A stretch of 64,000 nt of DNA from Desmodesmus armatus (Eukaryota; Chlorophyta; Chlorophyceae; Sphaeropleales; Scenedesmaceae), in NCBI GenBank assembly GCA_007449985.2, contig VIIQ02000068.1, positions 186,001-250,000 on the forward strand, in the 5' to 3' direction. A program made the position numbers and the translations under genes. Below are positions 46,901 through 59,576 of the stretch, piece by piece; the stretch's first letter is position 1, and every line of letters begins with the position of its first letter. Below the pieces are notes generated by a model. It ran no database searches. It saw only the letters and a list, made by a program, of their open reading frames with translations, and was not told where the DNA came from.

Positions 46901-48072
46901 CTTGTGCAGTGCGGGATTGTCAGCGGGCTTGGCGGGAACGGCAGCGCTGCTGCAGCGGCAGCAGCAGGGGAGGCGGGAGACCTCTCTGAGGGCAGTACGG
47001 ACAGCGGGCATCGGCTGCTGGTGTTTGCACAGCTCAAGGGGATGTTGGACCTAGTGGAGAGCCTGCTGCTGCAGCCGCTTGGAGTGTCGAGCTTGAGGTT
47101 GGACGGTGGTGTGGAGGCGTCGGCACGCTTTGGGGTGGTGCAGCGGTTCAACACTGACCCCACCATACAGGTGATTAGATGGAGGGTTTGGGGGGGGATG
47201 GGCAAGGTGTGGGAGGGTGTGGTCTTGTGTAGGCAGCTTTGTGGTTGTTTTGCAGCAGCTGCTTGCCAGGCCGTGGTAAATGAGGGACTTCATGTTTGAA
47301 CACGAGGGACTTCATGTTTGAAAAAGCAGGCATCGGCATTGGTGCAATATTGTATTTTCCAAGCTCGAGTGGTGTTGAGTAGATGATGGGGCCTGCTGCA
47401 GTCGTCACATCAGGAGATCTTGTACTGCTTATGTTCCAACACATCTGTGCGGCGACGGATGCAGGCATCTCACTCCTTCCTGCTCCTGTCCCTGCCACCC
47501 TTTCTGCTCCCTCTCCTGCCCCTGTTCCGCCGCAGGTGCTGCTGCTGACCACCCACGTAGGTGGCCTGGGTCTCAACCTGACCTCTGCTGACACCGTAGT
47601 CTTCCTGGAGCATGACTGGAACCCCATGAAGGACCTCCAAGCCATGGACAGGGCCCACCGCATCGGCCAGACCCGTACCGTCAACGTGTACCGCCTTCTG
47701 ATGCAGGACACTCTCGAGCAGCGTATCATGGGTCTTCAGCAGTTCAAGCTCGACGTTGCAAATGCTGTCGTGAACTCAGATAACGTCAGTATGGCTGCGA
47801 TGGACACCGGGCAGCTGCTGGACCTGTTTGGGACGCCGAAAGAGGCAGCGGCGAAGCAGGAGCAGCAGGGGGCGGCAGCGGCGGCTGCGGCGGCTGGGGA
47901 TGCGGCAGCAGTAGATGCGGCGGCGGCAGCAGCGGGGGCAGGCAAGAAGAAGTCTGCGCTGCAGTCGATGTTGGATGGTATGGGGGAGCTGTGGGACGAT
48001 GCACAGTACCAGGCAGAGTTTGATATGAAGTCGTTTGCAGCAAAGCTCGCAAAGAGCAAGCAGTCTGGTTGA
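34916..48072 (+). CDS. BTAF1: MOT1/BTAF1 TBP-associated Snf2-family ATPase (about 2,140 aa, 22 exons)
   Basis: Exons: 34916-34955, 35061-35152, 35322-35570, 35811-35889, 36190-36460, 36782-36946, 37189-37390, 37600-37739, 38045-38217, 38667-38811, 39083-40000, 40222-40590, 40968-41123, 41429-41721, 42469-42814, 43097-43218, 43461-43866, 44309-45115, 45554-45668, 46118-46365, 46622-47170, 47536-48072. Phases agree. The N-terminal HEAT region begins [13 protein letters not shown] and includes [36 protein letters not shown] and [19 protein letters not shown]. The helicase core shows [15 protein letters not shown] (I), [15 protein letters not shown] (II), LSGTPIQN (III), [19 protein letters not shown] and [12 protein letters not shown] (VI). 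MOT1 removes TBP from DNA using ATP. A Gln-rich insert of about 110 residues sits between motifs I and Ia. One base is missing in a G6 run at about 36296-36301; adding it makes the total exactly 2,141 codons. Extra exon copies lie at 41821-42219. Confidence 0.93.
38327..38366. repeat. 20-bp tandem duplication in a MOT1 intron
   Basis: GTATACACAATGTGTGCGGA occurs twice in direct succession within the intron 38218-38666. Confidence 0.9.
41554..42290 (+). repeat. Triplicated exon segment in MOT1 gene (periods about 242 and 255 bp)
   Basis: The 3' part of exon 41429-41721, from CCTGTCAGGGAGCTG at 41554, is repeated twice inside the following intron: copy 2 from about 41821 to 42031 and copy 3 from 42052 to about 42290, each with some downstream intron sequence. 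All copies keep the open frame [20 protein letters not shown]. Copy 1 has the donor GG|GTGAGG that joins exon 42469 in phase. Copy 2 keeps a GTGAGA donor but has no clear in-phase acceptor. Copy 3 has an in-phase GTAG acceptor but its donor reads ATGAGG. Confidence 0.9.
45997..46049 (+). repeat. Decayed duplicate of a MOT1 exon start
   Basis: CTGACTTCCAGGCCCGCTTTGACAAG and CTGCAGCCCGCTACAGCAA, directly after a CGCAG acceptor-like site, repeat the start of the true exon at 46118 (CTGAGCGCGACTTCCAGGCC and following). Six bases are missing near its start, and similarity ends where the real exon continues with AGAAGGAAAGC. Confidence 0.8.
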
Positions 48073-48688
48073 GGTGTTGTGCTGAAGGTTTTCAGACTCG
48101 CTTGTGCTGACCTTGTTTGAGGGTGTTTTCTGCAGAGTTGCCGGGCTGACTTTGATCGAGGGTGTCCTCTGCAGCTGGCAGTGTGTGCTTCTAGTGGGTT
48201 GAGAGCAGCTGTGCTTGACTGTTTGACCGCTCTTTGACTGTTGACTGTTGTGTACAGGTTGTGTTGGCGTCTCACATGGTTGGTGGTATGCTATGAATGG
48301 CTGGGTGTGGTCTGTGCTTTGAACATGCATCAGTGCGTCCCTTTCCATCGACCAAACAGCCCCATCACAGGGCTCGAGCCTAGGAGCTCCTTGACCGTGC
48401 CATGCGTGAGGCAACAAATCACTTACAACACAGAGAATGCAGTGCTGCCAGCCAGGTGTGGAGATGCTTCAGTCTTTGTGAAAGACGCGGGGGTACATCA
48501 ACCCTCCTGCGCCCACCCAACGCAGGACAAGATAGCGCCTACACGAATCAACTCAAGCCACACATTGGTTACGAACCAAGCCTCGTGTCAACCCCATCAA
48601 ATGCTAATGACAGCAAAACAGCACATCCGCACAGGGCATCATTGGGCAGCCACAGCGACAAACCTGCTGCAAACACCGCACCACAGAC
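48073..48688. other. Intergenic region between convergent MOT1 and MYND genes
   Basis: It should contain both 3' UTRs. No coding frame with support; the plus-strand open stretch from 48402 continues as antisense of the MYND gene and is a shadow. Confidence 0.5.
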
Positions 48689-51600
48689 TCACACACGTGC
48701 ACCGCCGGCAGTTGCTTGTGCAGCTGCTGCCAGAGCGCGGCACACTGGCTTGTGCACCTTCCAACACGCCCTCTGGCAGCTGCGCCCACAGTACCTTGCC
48801 ACCTTGCAGCCAGCACATATGCAGCTGCGCCCCGACACCAGCGCAACCTCCGACTCCCCGCTGACGTTGCGGCAGCTGGGGTTGTTGCAGAAGTGGGGCA
48901 CCGGCAAGGCGCTGCTGACCGCAGCACCAAACGCTCTCAGCACCTGAGACAGCTCACCCACTACTGCTGCCGCAGCGGTTGGCAGTCCTGCTTCTTGCTC
49001 CTGCACTGCCTCACATGCCGCCTGCCACCGCTCCTGCAGCACCCCCTGCTGCAAGGAAACCAACTGCGCACTGTACCCAGCCGCAGTCAACGCCTCCTCA
49101 TTCAGCTGCAGCCACTGAGCCACACCGCCCAAGGGCTCCACCATCTTCTGCTCCGCATCCAAGCCAAGCACCCGCAGCACCCCCTCACGGCAACTCCATT
49201 CTGGATCCCACCCTAGCTGCTGTGGGGGCAGCTTTGCAGGATCAAAGCCTGACAATGCATCAGCCCACTGGCTGCACACACGGCCAAACAGCACCAGCCA
49301 CGCCAACCCTGGGCGGCTCACTGCCCAGCTGCGGCCGTTGGCTGCTGCTGCCCTGGGGGTATTGCCGCCAGTGGGCCCTGCATCAGGAGTGTGCATTGCC
49401 GAGACCTGCAGCATGCTGCAACACGCGAGGGCTGCACTGTGCCGGCAAATGAACACATTGTGAGCCCCCCACCTGATAAAGTTAGGGCAGCCTGTCAGCT
49501 TCACCAAGCTGCTCACCAACCCCAACAGACGTATGTGGCCAGGGGTGGGCTCAGACAGCCGTGGCTGCCCCGTCTGTTGCATCGACACTGTCAGCAGCCC
49601 GGGTGTGCTGATATCAATCCTCCACACCGCACAACACCAGTGCGCTATGACCGCTGATATTGCTGCCCCTTCTTGCGGCAGCTGATCACTGCCAGGAGTG
49701 GCCCCCTGTGCTGTTGCTGCTGCAATGGCGCGCACGTACCCCTCACATACAGCTGTGACCTGCGGGGTGTTGTTTGCCCAGGCCTGGGTCAACATGATGG
49801 CCTGGTTCATGTGCCCCGGAATGTGGTCACTGCGGCATAGATATAGGGTGTGCCTGCTGAGTTGATCAAGCAGTGACACCCCGTGCGCGAGAACACGGTG
49901 TGCCCACTTCAACTGACTCCAGTGCAAGGTTGTGGCAGCTGCAACCGCAGTTGGATCGCCACTGCTGTTGCTGCTGCTTGATGCAGCAGCATCTGAAGCG
50001 GCGGCTGGGGAAGCAGCAGCTGCAGTTGTGTTGGCAGCTGCATTTGCGCCGCCGCTGCTGCCAGGGCTTGCTGCTGCCATTGCGCGGACTGCTGCCAGCT
50101 TGCGTGCCATCAGCTGCAGCAGCGGCGGCAGGACAGCCTCCAAGAACGGATTCACTGTTAGCATCCGCAAAATTCGCTCCTGCTCCGAACCTGGCTGCAT
50201 AGTAGCTGCACCTGGTGCCCCCATCTGCATGGCACGGCTGGCAACTGCTGCTGAGTCAGCCACAAAGCGCTCTAACGTTTTCAAAGCGCTCAACATGGCA
50301 GTGAAGTGTGCGTCACTGTCAAAGATGGTGGTGCAGGGGTCCTCAGCACCCACTGCACACTCAAGCAGCAGCGGGGCCAGCACCAGGTACACCTCATGCT
50401 GCTGCTGCTGCAGTAGCTGCTGCGGGTGCCCTTTGGATGTCTGCTGGGTGAATGAGGGTGCTGCTGCTTCCCCGCTGGCTGTCCCTAGCCGCTGGTGTGC
50501 TATGTTGGTGGAAAGCTGTGCTGGCTGCATGCCTTGCGGGGCGGATGCTGCTGCTGCTGCTGCTGGGAGCAGGGCAACTCCCTGGGCTGCTGCCTGTGGG
50601 GCCGGTGCAGCGACTGCTGCTGCAGCGGCACCTGCGGGTCCCTGCTGCTCCTGCTGCTGCTGGTGGTGGTGGTTGCCTTGAGCGGTCTGCTGGGTGGCTG
50701 GTGGCGCTGCTGCCTCCCCATTGGCTGCAGTAGAACCAGGCATGACTAGATCGGCCGCCCTCAGTGCAGAACCCATTACCGCCTCTGCCTTCCCTCCTAT
50801 AGCCTCCTGGGCTGCCAGCCAGGCCAGCAGCAGCCTGTCCACGCCCAATACATCGGTAAGGGCAGCAGGCAGTGCCGGCAGCTGCTCCTGGTGCTGGCAG
50901 GCAATCTGCCAAGCCAGCTGTGTTTGCCTTGCAGCCTCTGCCTGTGTAAATGTGCTGCTGCTGTCACACCTACTGCAGCGGGCACCAGTGCTGCTGCTGT
51001 TGGCGCCACTGCTGCTGCTGTTGGCGCCACTGCTGCTGCTGCCGACGCTACTGCTGCTGCTGCTACCTCCGCAGTAACAAGCTGCAGCAGCAATCGCAGC
51101 TGGTGCCATCTGTGACAGCAACCTGCTGTAACCCCCAACGACAATGGCAGCACTGGAAGCAGCTTGCAGGCGGGGCCGCAGCAACAAGCAGCCCAGAGCG
51201 CCATGCCTTTTTGCAAACGTTGCAGCACTCCAGAGCACAAGCTCTGCAGTTGTGGCCAGCTGTTTGTACAAGGTCCACAACTCCAAACTGTGTTGTTGCT
51301 GCTGCTGCTGCAGCGATGCAGTTTGCTGCTGCTGTTGCTGTTGCGATGCACCTTGCTGCTGCTGCTGCTGCTGGTGCTGTTGCGATGCAGCTTGCTGCTG
51401 CTGCTGGTGCTGTTGCGATGCAGCTTGCTGCTGCTGCTGCTGCTGCTGCAGCGGCAGCTTGCAGAGCCCTTGACTGATGCCCCAGTCAACGTGCTGCAGG
51501 GCTGCAAAACCCAGATCTACAGCAGCAGCAATGGTGTCAGGCCCCACACCCACCTCCCTTCCTGGCGCCACCAGCAGCACATATGCCCACAGCAAACCGT

Positions 51601-52374
51601 CTGCCAGATTCAGCAGCTCTTGGTAAGTTGCTGGACTGTCGACCCAGCTGCTGCTGCTGCTGCCGCTGCTGCTCAGCTGTGCTGCGACAGTGTCGGTCGC
51701 AGCAGCCTTCACCTGTCCTGCAACGGCGTTGAAGATATCTGGCAGCGCCTGCAGCAGCCCTGACTGCTGCACCTGCTCTTTGAACTGCTGTTCTAGGAGC
51801 AGCAGCTGCTGCTGCTGATTGTTGTCTGTATCCTGCCTGTGGGTCGTGGCTGTCTGCGGAGAGTGTGCAGCTCTCAACAGAGGCCCTGCTTGGCTGAGCA
51901 GAGTGGCGAGAAGGTTGTAGGCTGTGATGCTGAACGGCAGCTGGGCTGCATTGACGAGGGGCACGCTGCAGGCACTGCATAGAGTGAGGGGCACCTGCAC
52001 ACAACAGGGAGATGGGGGTGTCGACAGCAGCAGTTGCATTGTAGTATTGAAGAGTTTCCAGGCAGAGTGTGGCAGAAGTAAAAGCTTACAAAATGATATG
52101 ACATACCAACATGGAACGTTCCCACTGACGTGGCACCCTGTCGCATTGTTGCATGTTGGCAAAAACAACGACACCACTGGTGTACCCCGCTTGCCTTTAG
52201 ATTCTGTATGATTTCGATCCACTCCGCGGTGCTGGGTTGCACACGATCCTGCAGCTGCCGAGAGGTAACCGCAGCAACATCAGCAAGCCAGGTGCTGCTG
52301 GGGCTGTCAGGTCCCAAAGCCAGCTGCTCACTGAACAGTGCCTGCAACGTCTTCCAGTCACAAAAGGAGCACAT
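48689..52374 (-). CDS. Large MYND-type zinc-finger protein, paralogue A (1,161 aa, intact)
   Basis: Two exons: 52374-52195 (60 codons) and 51994-48689 (1,102 codons). The intron has a GC-AG border (AAAG|GCAAGC to GTGCAG), required to keep frame. Exon 1 encodes MCSFCDWKTLQALF and ends TAEWIEIIQNLK; exon 2 opens with VPLTLCSACSVPLVNA, a Cys pair, and continues with long helical Ala/Leu-rich parts broken by Gln runs (about residues 290-340) and Ser runs. The C-terminal MYND finger has all ligands: CNNPSC, CICAGC, YCGRSC, HKPVC. MYND fingers usually bind proline-rich peptides. The C-terminus is the only recognised domain; the rest is lineage-specific. It is the only copy of the four without a break in the window. 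Function unknown. Confidence 0.82.
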
Positions 52375-53361
52375 GCTACTGGCTTTGAACAGTGCTGTGA
52401 GGCGTAGGCAGCCAATCCTGTGCGGCACTGCTGGTGCTACTGCTGCTGGTGCTGGTGCTGGTGCTGCTGCTGCTGACGGGAGTGCAAGTGAGTGGCTTCA
52501 ACGCACGCCGGGCAGGTTGATGCCCAAACCAAGTAGAAATTTTGAACGTTAATTACCCTGTGACTACCAACGCTCTCAGTCAGACCACAGTCTTTGCTCG
52601 TGGGGGTTGATCTATGACCGTTGCGCACGCACAAAATTGAACAGGACACCCAGGGGTACTTATAGCGTATCTGCGCTGTTGTTAACTTTATAACACCACG
52701 AACTACCGACCAGCAGTAGTCAGCTACGATGTATAGCAGCGCCGGTGCTGATATGCCGCCTTTTGCACCCCTTGCACTGAGCAGCACCGGCAAGCACCAT
52801 TGAGACGGTGTATGTTGCAGCCTTCAACGCTTCTAACCAAGGTCATAGCAAGCTGCTCCAGCACTGCCAGGCTTACTGCGACAGGGTTGTCCTGCATGAG
52901 GTGACTTGGAGCTATGACTTGCAGTTATGGAGCCACAGCAAGATCACATTTTGCGGGGAGCTTACGATATTCAGCATCAGCTGTTGGTCAAGCCATCAGT
53001 GAGTGAGAGGTCCCACACCACATTAGCTGTGCTGGATTGCACTTCAGCATGCCACAGCGCTGGTGCCAAGGAGACGTGATGAGCCTGACAGGAATGTGAT
53101 GAGCCGCATGCAGATGACATCAGCATGTCTTACAGGTTTCACAGTTTCTAAAACCCTGTACTGCATGACAGCTGCCAACCATCAACCATAAAGTGTAGCC
53201 AGCCTTTCCGAAGGTCACACCACCACCCCATACGTGCTCAACAACATCACAACGCTCACAAGCGGACGGTTTGCCAGTACCTCCACCACCCAACAAACAC
53301 AACCTTCTCACACTGAAAAGGCAACATCTGCACCCCAGTCAGCGACCACAAACCACCACGA
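52375..53361. other. Upstream region of MYND paralogue A
   Basis: It holds the promoter of paralogue A and the 3' flank of paralogue B. Apart from the GATCTATGA motif at 52609-52617, no gene, RNA or repeat is seen. An open frame at 53120-53311 has no support. Confidence 0.5.
52609..52617 (-). promoter_or_regulatory. Conserved TCATAGATC motif upstream of MYND paralogue A
   Basis: The minus strand reads GGTCATAGATCAACC here, 243 bases before the ATG at 52374. The TCATAGATC core also occurs 231 and 225 bases upstream of paralogues B and D. Confidence 0.45.
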
Positions 53362-53665
53362 TCAAGTATGCACAGCACCACCAGATGCCAATGCAGGTGT
53401 GGTTGCAGCAGCTGCTGCTGCAGCTGCTGCCAGCGCGCGGCACACTGGCTTGTGCACCTTCCAACACACCCTCTGGCAGCTGCGCCCACAGTACCTGGCC
53501 ACCTTGCAGCCAGCACATATGCAGCTGCGCCCCGACACCAGCGCAACCTCCGACTCCCCGCTGACGTTGCGGCAGCTGGGGTTGTTGCAGAAGTGGGGCA
53601 CCGGCAAGGCACTGCTGACTGCAGCACCAAACACCCTCAAGCTCTCAGCAAGCTCAGCTACTGCC

Positions 53666-53698
<33 letters not shown>

Positions 53699-56039
53699 TC
53701 CTCCCCTGCCTCCTCCCCTCCTGCTTCCTGCCCCTGCACTGCCTCACATGCTGCCTGCCACCGCTGCTGCACCACCCCCAGCTGCTCAGCTATTGCCGAC
53801 ACACTGTACCCAGCAGCAGCCAAGGCCCCCTCATTCAGCTGCAGCCACCCAGCTGCACGCCCCAAGGGCTGGGCCATCTTATGCTGTGAGTCCAGGGCAA
53901 GCAGCTGCAGCACCGCACATGGGCACTCGTTGGCTGCTGCAGGGACAACTTCACTGGGTCGAAGCCTGCCAATGCATCAGCCCACTGACTGCACACACGG
54001 CCAAACAGCACCAGCCAAGCCAGCCCGGGGCAGCCTGCTAGGCTGCTGGCAGCGACAGCAGCCGCAGGCTGCTCCTCGCATGTACCGCACTTATCCGCAT
54101 CTTTGTCTGCAACTGATTGTATTACCGACATGTGCAGCATGAAGCAGCATGCAAGGGCTGCATTGCCCCGATAGGCCAGCACGTCGTGTGTCCCAAGGAA
54201 GCCACAGCCTGCCGGGCAGCCTGCCAGCTTGATCAAGCTGCACACTAGACCAAGCAGGCGCATGTGGCCAGGGCTGTGGCCACACAGCGGCGGCATTCCT
54301 GGGCTGGCGCACCATTGAGAAGCGAGCCCTGCTGCCCAGGGCCCTTCTTCAAGGTGTTGGAGCAACTGCTCAGCTCCTGCAGGGGCTCCCTGTGCTGTTG
54401 CTGCTGCTGCTGCTGCCAGGGTACGCAGGTAGCCCTCACATAGGGCTGTCAGCTGCAGGGCGTTGCTTGACCAGGCCCCGGTGATCTGGCAGGCCTCGGT
54501 GACAATGAAGGCTTCTGACGCATGCCCTGGGGTGCCCTCGCTGCCGTGTGACATAACACGTAAGAGGAGGTGATGCAGTGCAAGCCCCTGCACCAGAGCC
54601 CGGTGCGAGTACACGAGGTCACTCGCGGTGGCCGCCAATGCATCGTCAATGCTGCTTGATGCCGCAGCATCAGCGGAAGCAGCAGCTGCAGTTGTGCTGG
54701 CAGCTGCATGTGCGCCACCGCTGCTGCCATGGCTTGCTGCTGTCAGCGCCTGCACTGCTGCTAGCTGGCGTGCCATCAGCCGTAGCAGCGGCGGCAGGAC
54801 AGCCTCCAGGAATGGTTTCACTGCCACCATCCGCACCTCGAGCTCCTCTTTTGAACCTGGCTCTGCTGCTGCTGCCGCTGCCGCTGTTAGCCCGTGTTGA
54901 ATGGCGCAGCTGGCAACTGCTGCTGAGTCTGCCACAAAGCGCTCTAACGTCATGCCGGCGAATGTTATGGCGACGTAGTGTGCGTCACCGCCAAAAGTGG
55001 TGGTGCAGGGGTCCTCAACCCCCGCAGCACACTCAAGCAGCAGCGGGGCCAGCACTAGGTGCAACTCATGCTGTTGCTGCTGCTGCTGGTCCCCCAGGGC
55101 TGTCTGCTGGGTGGTTGAGGGTGCTGCTGCATCCCCGCTTTCCGACCCAGTCCGCGGCTGCTGGAGGGTCCCGTCTGAGGCTGCCATATTGATTCTCGGA
55201 TGCATTGCCTGCATGCTCTGTGGGGACAGTACAGCTGCTGCTGCTGCTGCTGCTTCTACTGGGCCGGGTGCTGCTGCTGCTGGCTCCTGGGCTGCTGCCA
55301 CTGCTGATGCTGGGGGCACGGTTCTGCCCACATGGGCCTGCTGTGCTGCTGAATGTTGAGCTGGTGCAGCGGCTGCTGCAGGGGCTGCTGCTGCTGCGGG
55401 GGCTGCGGGGGCTGCTCCTGCTGCTGCTGCAAGATCGGCACCTGCAGGCTGCTCCGGGTGCCTGTGAAGGTCCCCCTGAGCTGCTTGCTGGGGGGATGGT
55501 GGCTCTGCTGCTTCCCCACTGGCTGCAGTGAAGCCAGGCATGACCAGGTCGGCGCCCACTAGTGCATACCCCACCACCTCCGCTGCCTTCCCTGCTATTG
55601 CATCCTGCGCTGCTACACAGGCCAGCAGCAGCCTGTCCACCCCCAGCATGTCGGTGAGGGCAGCAGGCAGTGCAGGCAGCTGCTCATGGTGCCGGCAGGC
55701 AATCTGCCAGGATAGCTGTGCCTCACATGTGTCTTCTGTGCCTGTTGGAATATTGCTGCTGCCACCACCACCGCTGCTGCTGCCGGCGGCACTGCTGCTG
55801 CTGCCGGTGCTGCCCCAGCCGCAGCAATCAGCTGCAGCAGCAATCTCTGTTGGTGCCAGCTGTGACAGCAACCTGCTGTATCCCCCAATGACAATGGCAG
55901 CACTGGCAGCAGCCCTCAGGCGGGCCGCAGCCACAAGCAGTCAAGAGCACCCTGCCTAAGAGCATAGCTCCCAGCAGTCATCGTAACACCCCTGGCCAAG
56001 CTGGCCAGCTCCCCGTAAAAGGACCAGAGCTGCAAACTG

Positions 56040-56086
<47 letters not shown>

Positions 56087-57080
56087 GCAGAGCCCTTGCG
56101 TAATAGCCCAGTGGCTGTGCTGCAGGGCTGCAAAGGCCAGGTCTACTGCAGCAGCAATGACTTCAGGCCCCCCTGTTGGTTCCCTGCCTAACCATTCCAG
56201 GGTATACAGGTATATTGACAGCATGTAGTCTGCCAGCAGCAGCAGCCCATTGTAAGATGCACCTGTGTCAACCCAGCTGCTGCTGCTGCTGCCGCTGCCA
56301 TGGCCTGCAGCTGTGTTGCTGCTGCTGCTGCTGCTCCCGCTCAGCTGTGCTGCGACAGTGTCAGTCGCAGCAGCCTTCAACTGTGCTGTGACCGCGTTGA
56401 AGGTAGCTGGCAGCGCCTGCAGCAGCCCTGACTGCTGCACCTGCTGCTTGAACTGTTCTGCCAGCAGCAGCTGCTGCTGCCTGTGCTGTATGTCCTGCTT
56501 GTTGGTGCTGGTAGCTGTCTGTGGCGAGCACTGAAACAAGCATGCAGCAGCCAGCAAAGGCCTTGCCTGGTGGAGTAGGGTGCAGCAGAAACTGTAGGCT
56601 GCTAGGGCAAGTGGCAGCTGTGTTGCGTTGGTGAGGGGCACACTGCAAGCACTGCATAGAGTGTAGGGCACCTGTACATATCAGGGAGTGTGAGGGTGTC
56701 AACAGGAACGGGTTGCTGGAGGCTGGAAGGTGTCCAGTCAGGCGCAGGAACACCGAGACAGTCAACCCAGCAACATGGAACAGGACGGCGCTGTTGAACA
56801 GTGGCATGAAAGTTGGCAGTGGTAAGTTGGCTCACTGTGCCATGCATATGCCCGTCATGTTGATGTTGGCAGCAGACACACCACCACCCATTGGCACTTG
56901 CCTTGAGATCCTGTATGATCTGCACCCACTCAAGGGTGCTGGGATGGAAATTCTGCTGCTGCTCTTCACTGCTGACCACAACAAGTCTTGCAAACAAGGG
57001 TGGGCGGAGACGTCAGGACCCAAAGCCAGCAGCTCAGCGAATGTTGCCTGCAACGTTGTCCATTCGTCCAAGGAGCCCAT
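53362..57080 (-). pseudogene. MYND-finger paralogue B, three single-base frame breaks (pseudogene or sequence errors)
   Basis: Exon 1 is 57080-56902 and exon 2 is 56671-53362, with the same GC-AG intron (CAAG|GCAAGT). Exon 1 encodes MGSLDEWTTLQATFAELLAL and is 179 nt where paralogue D has 180: the run near 56998-57000 is GGG instead of GGGG (plus strand). In exon 2, frame is lost at about 55922 (GGG where paralogue A has GGGG, in CLWLRP/RLRAAASAA) and at about 53918 (before VLQLLALDSQHKM). Each break is repaired by one base. All other parts align with paralogue A throughout, including the MYND finger CNNPSC, CICAGC, YCGRSC, HKPVC. The protein would be about 1,160 residues. No in-frame nonsense codon was noticed, so a functional gene with sequencing errors is possible. 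Confidence 0.7.
56039..56084 (-). repeat. (CTG)n tract coding for poly-Gln in MYND paralogue B
   Basis: About 15 CTG units on the plus strand read as CAG on the minus strand and give about 14 consecutive Gln in paralogue B. Paralogues A and D have shorter or interrupted Gln tracts at the matching place. Confidence 0.9.
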
Positions 57081-57502
57081 GCTGCTGCTAATCAGTGTTG
57101 CTTAGGTATAGTCAGCCGGAATTATGGCACTGTTAGTGCTATGATGCTGACTGGAGCACTCCAGCACTTGCAGTTGAGGAGTCTCCAAAGCAAGCCAAGC
57201 GAAATGAAGAAAGCCAATAAAGGCTGAAACTAACTTTCAAGTGAACAAATTTCGCTTGTTGAGCGCGACACTGTAGCTATCAGGGCAGTCAGTCAGCGGC
57301 GATCTATGATCTGCGCGCCGTAACCAATCACGCGTCATGTAGTGTGACCCAACCATAGTGCAGCCAACAGGTCACATTAAACTTGCCCCGGTGCTGGAAG
57401 GGAACACTAAAGTAGAGAGAACACAAAGGCACACATGGCCTAACTGGCATGTGCAGCCACAGTCACCAGCCATGCTGCATAACAACACACCACACCGCAG
57501 AT
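57081..57502. other. Upstream region of MYND paralogue B
   Basis: It contains the conserved promoter block at 57258-57322 and the 3' flank of paralogue C. No gene is seen. Confidence 0.5.
57258..57322 (-). promoter_or_regulatory. Conserved promoter block upstream of MYND paralogue B
   Basis: On the minus strand it reads GGCGCGCAGATCATAGATCG, then after a looser GCTGACTG-like part, CTACAGTGTCGCGCTCAACA. The same two blocks in the same order and spacing occur on the plus strand before paralogue D (61366-61428). The GATCATAGATC core lies 231 bases before the ATG at 57080. Confidence 0.6.
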
Positions 57503-58222
57503 CTAAATAGTTGTGCTGTCGGCAGTTGCTTGCGCAGCTGCTGCCAGAGCGCGGCACACTGGCTTGTGCACCTTCCAACACGCCCTCTGGCAGCTGCGCC
57601 CACAGTACCTGGCCACCTTGCAGCCAGCACATATGCAGCTGCGCCCCGACACCAGCGCAACCTCCGACTCCCCGCTGACGTTGCCGCAGCTGGGGTTGTT
57701 GCAGAAGTGGGGCACCGGCAAGGCGCTGCTGACTGCAGCACCAAACGCCCTCAAGCCCTTAGCAAGCTCAGCTACTGCCCCTGCTGCTGCTGCTGCTGCT
57801 GCTGCTGCCTGCTCACATACTGTCCCCTCCTCCCCTGCAGATGCTTCCTGCCCCTGCACTGCCTCACATGCTGCCTGCCACCGCTGCTGCACCACCCCCA
57901 GCAGCCCAGACACCCCCTGCACACTATACCCAGCAGCAGCCAAGGCCCCCTCATTTAGCTGCAGCCACCCAGCCACACTCTGCAATGGCCCCTCCATCCT
58001 GTGTGAGTCCAGGGCAAGCAGCCTCACCACCCGAACGGCGGCGCTCCATGGCCGCTGCTGGGACAGCTGCACCGGTTTTAAAGCCTGCCAGTGCATCAGC
58101 CCACTGGCTGCACACACGGCCAAACAGCACCAGCCAAGGCAGCCCGGGGAATGCTGCTGAGCTGTGCAGCATGCTGTCGGACCCAGCAGCCTCAACACCA
58201 GCTACAGGCTGTTGCTGCTGCT

Positions 58223-58259
<37 letters not shown>

Positions 58260-58748
58260 CTGTTCCTGCTGTTCTTCACTCATAGGGCGCTGATCCCCAC
58301 CCCTGTGTGTCAGCTGTACCTGCAGCATGCCGCAACATGCAAGGGCTGCATTGTACCGTGCGACCAGCGCGTCTTGAACCCCCCACCCGACAAAGCCATG
58401 GCAGCCTGTCAGCTTGATCAAGCTGCACACTAACCCCAGCAGCCGCATGTGCCCAGGGGTGGGCTCAAACAGCGGCGGCTGCCCTGGCCCCTGCATTGCC
58501 AGCGGCAGCAAGCCGGGGATGCTGCTGTTAGCCCGCCCGCCCACACTACACCAGTGTGAGATGATCCCTACTGCCCAGGGCCCTTCTTGCGGCAGCTGCT
58601 CAATGCCTGCACTGCCAGGTGTGGCTCCCTGTGCTGTTGCTGCTGCCAGGGCGCGCAGGTAGCCCTCACATACAGCTGTCAGCTGCAGGGAGTTGCCTGA
58701 TCAGGCCTCGGGGAGGCAAGCTCCACTCAGGAAGCTAACAGAGGAACC

Positions 58749-58789
<41 letters not shown>

Positions 58790-59384
58790 ACAATGCCCCA
58801 TGGTTGCTGACAGAGGCACCACCCTCGCTGCTCCAGGGCGCCCCAAGCAGCACGCCCTGAAGGCTGCCAGGCAACAGTACAGTGCTGTTGGATAGGCTGG
58901 CAAGCAGTGACACACTGTGCACGAGGAACCAGTGTGTGTGCTTGAAGAAGGCGGCTGCTGCTGCTCCTGCTGCTGCTGAGCTGTCATTGCTGCTGCGGCC
59001 TGCTGCTGCTGCTGCTTGGTAAGCAGCAGGTGTCAGCGCATTGCCGCTGCTGCCGTGGCTTGCTGCTGCTTCGACCAACCGCACTGCTGCCAACTTGCGA
59101 GCCATAACCTGCAGCAGCGGCGGCAGCACCGCCCGTAGGAACGGTGTCACCGCATTCATCCGCTGCATAGCCACGCTCAGCAGTGGCGCCGCCGCTGCTG
59201 CTGCTGCTGCCTGCGGCAAAGGGGCGCAACCTGGCAGCCCCAGGTTGTCCAGGTAGCGTTCTAAGGAATGCATTGCGCTCGTGAGTGCATTGTGGTGAAC
59301 GTCACGGCGGAAAATGGTCCCGAGGCCGTCTTCCGCCCCTGCAGCACACTCAAACAGCAGCGGAGCTAGCCACACATACAGCTC

Positions 59385-59386
59385 CG

Positions 59387-59441
<55 letters not shown>

Positions 59442-59533
59442 CCCCTGCTGCTGCTGCTGCTGCTGCTGCCATCCTTGCCGCCGCTGCTGCTGCTGCCACC
59501 CCTGCTGCTGCTGCCCGCGCCCCTGCTGGTGCC

Positions 59534-59576
<43 letters not shown>

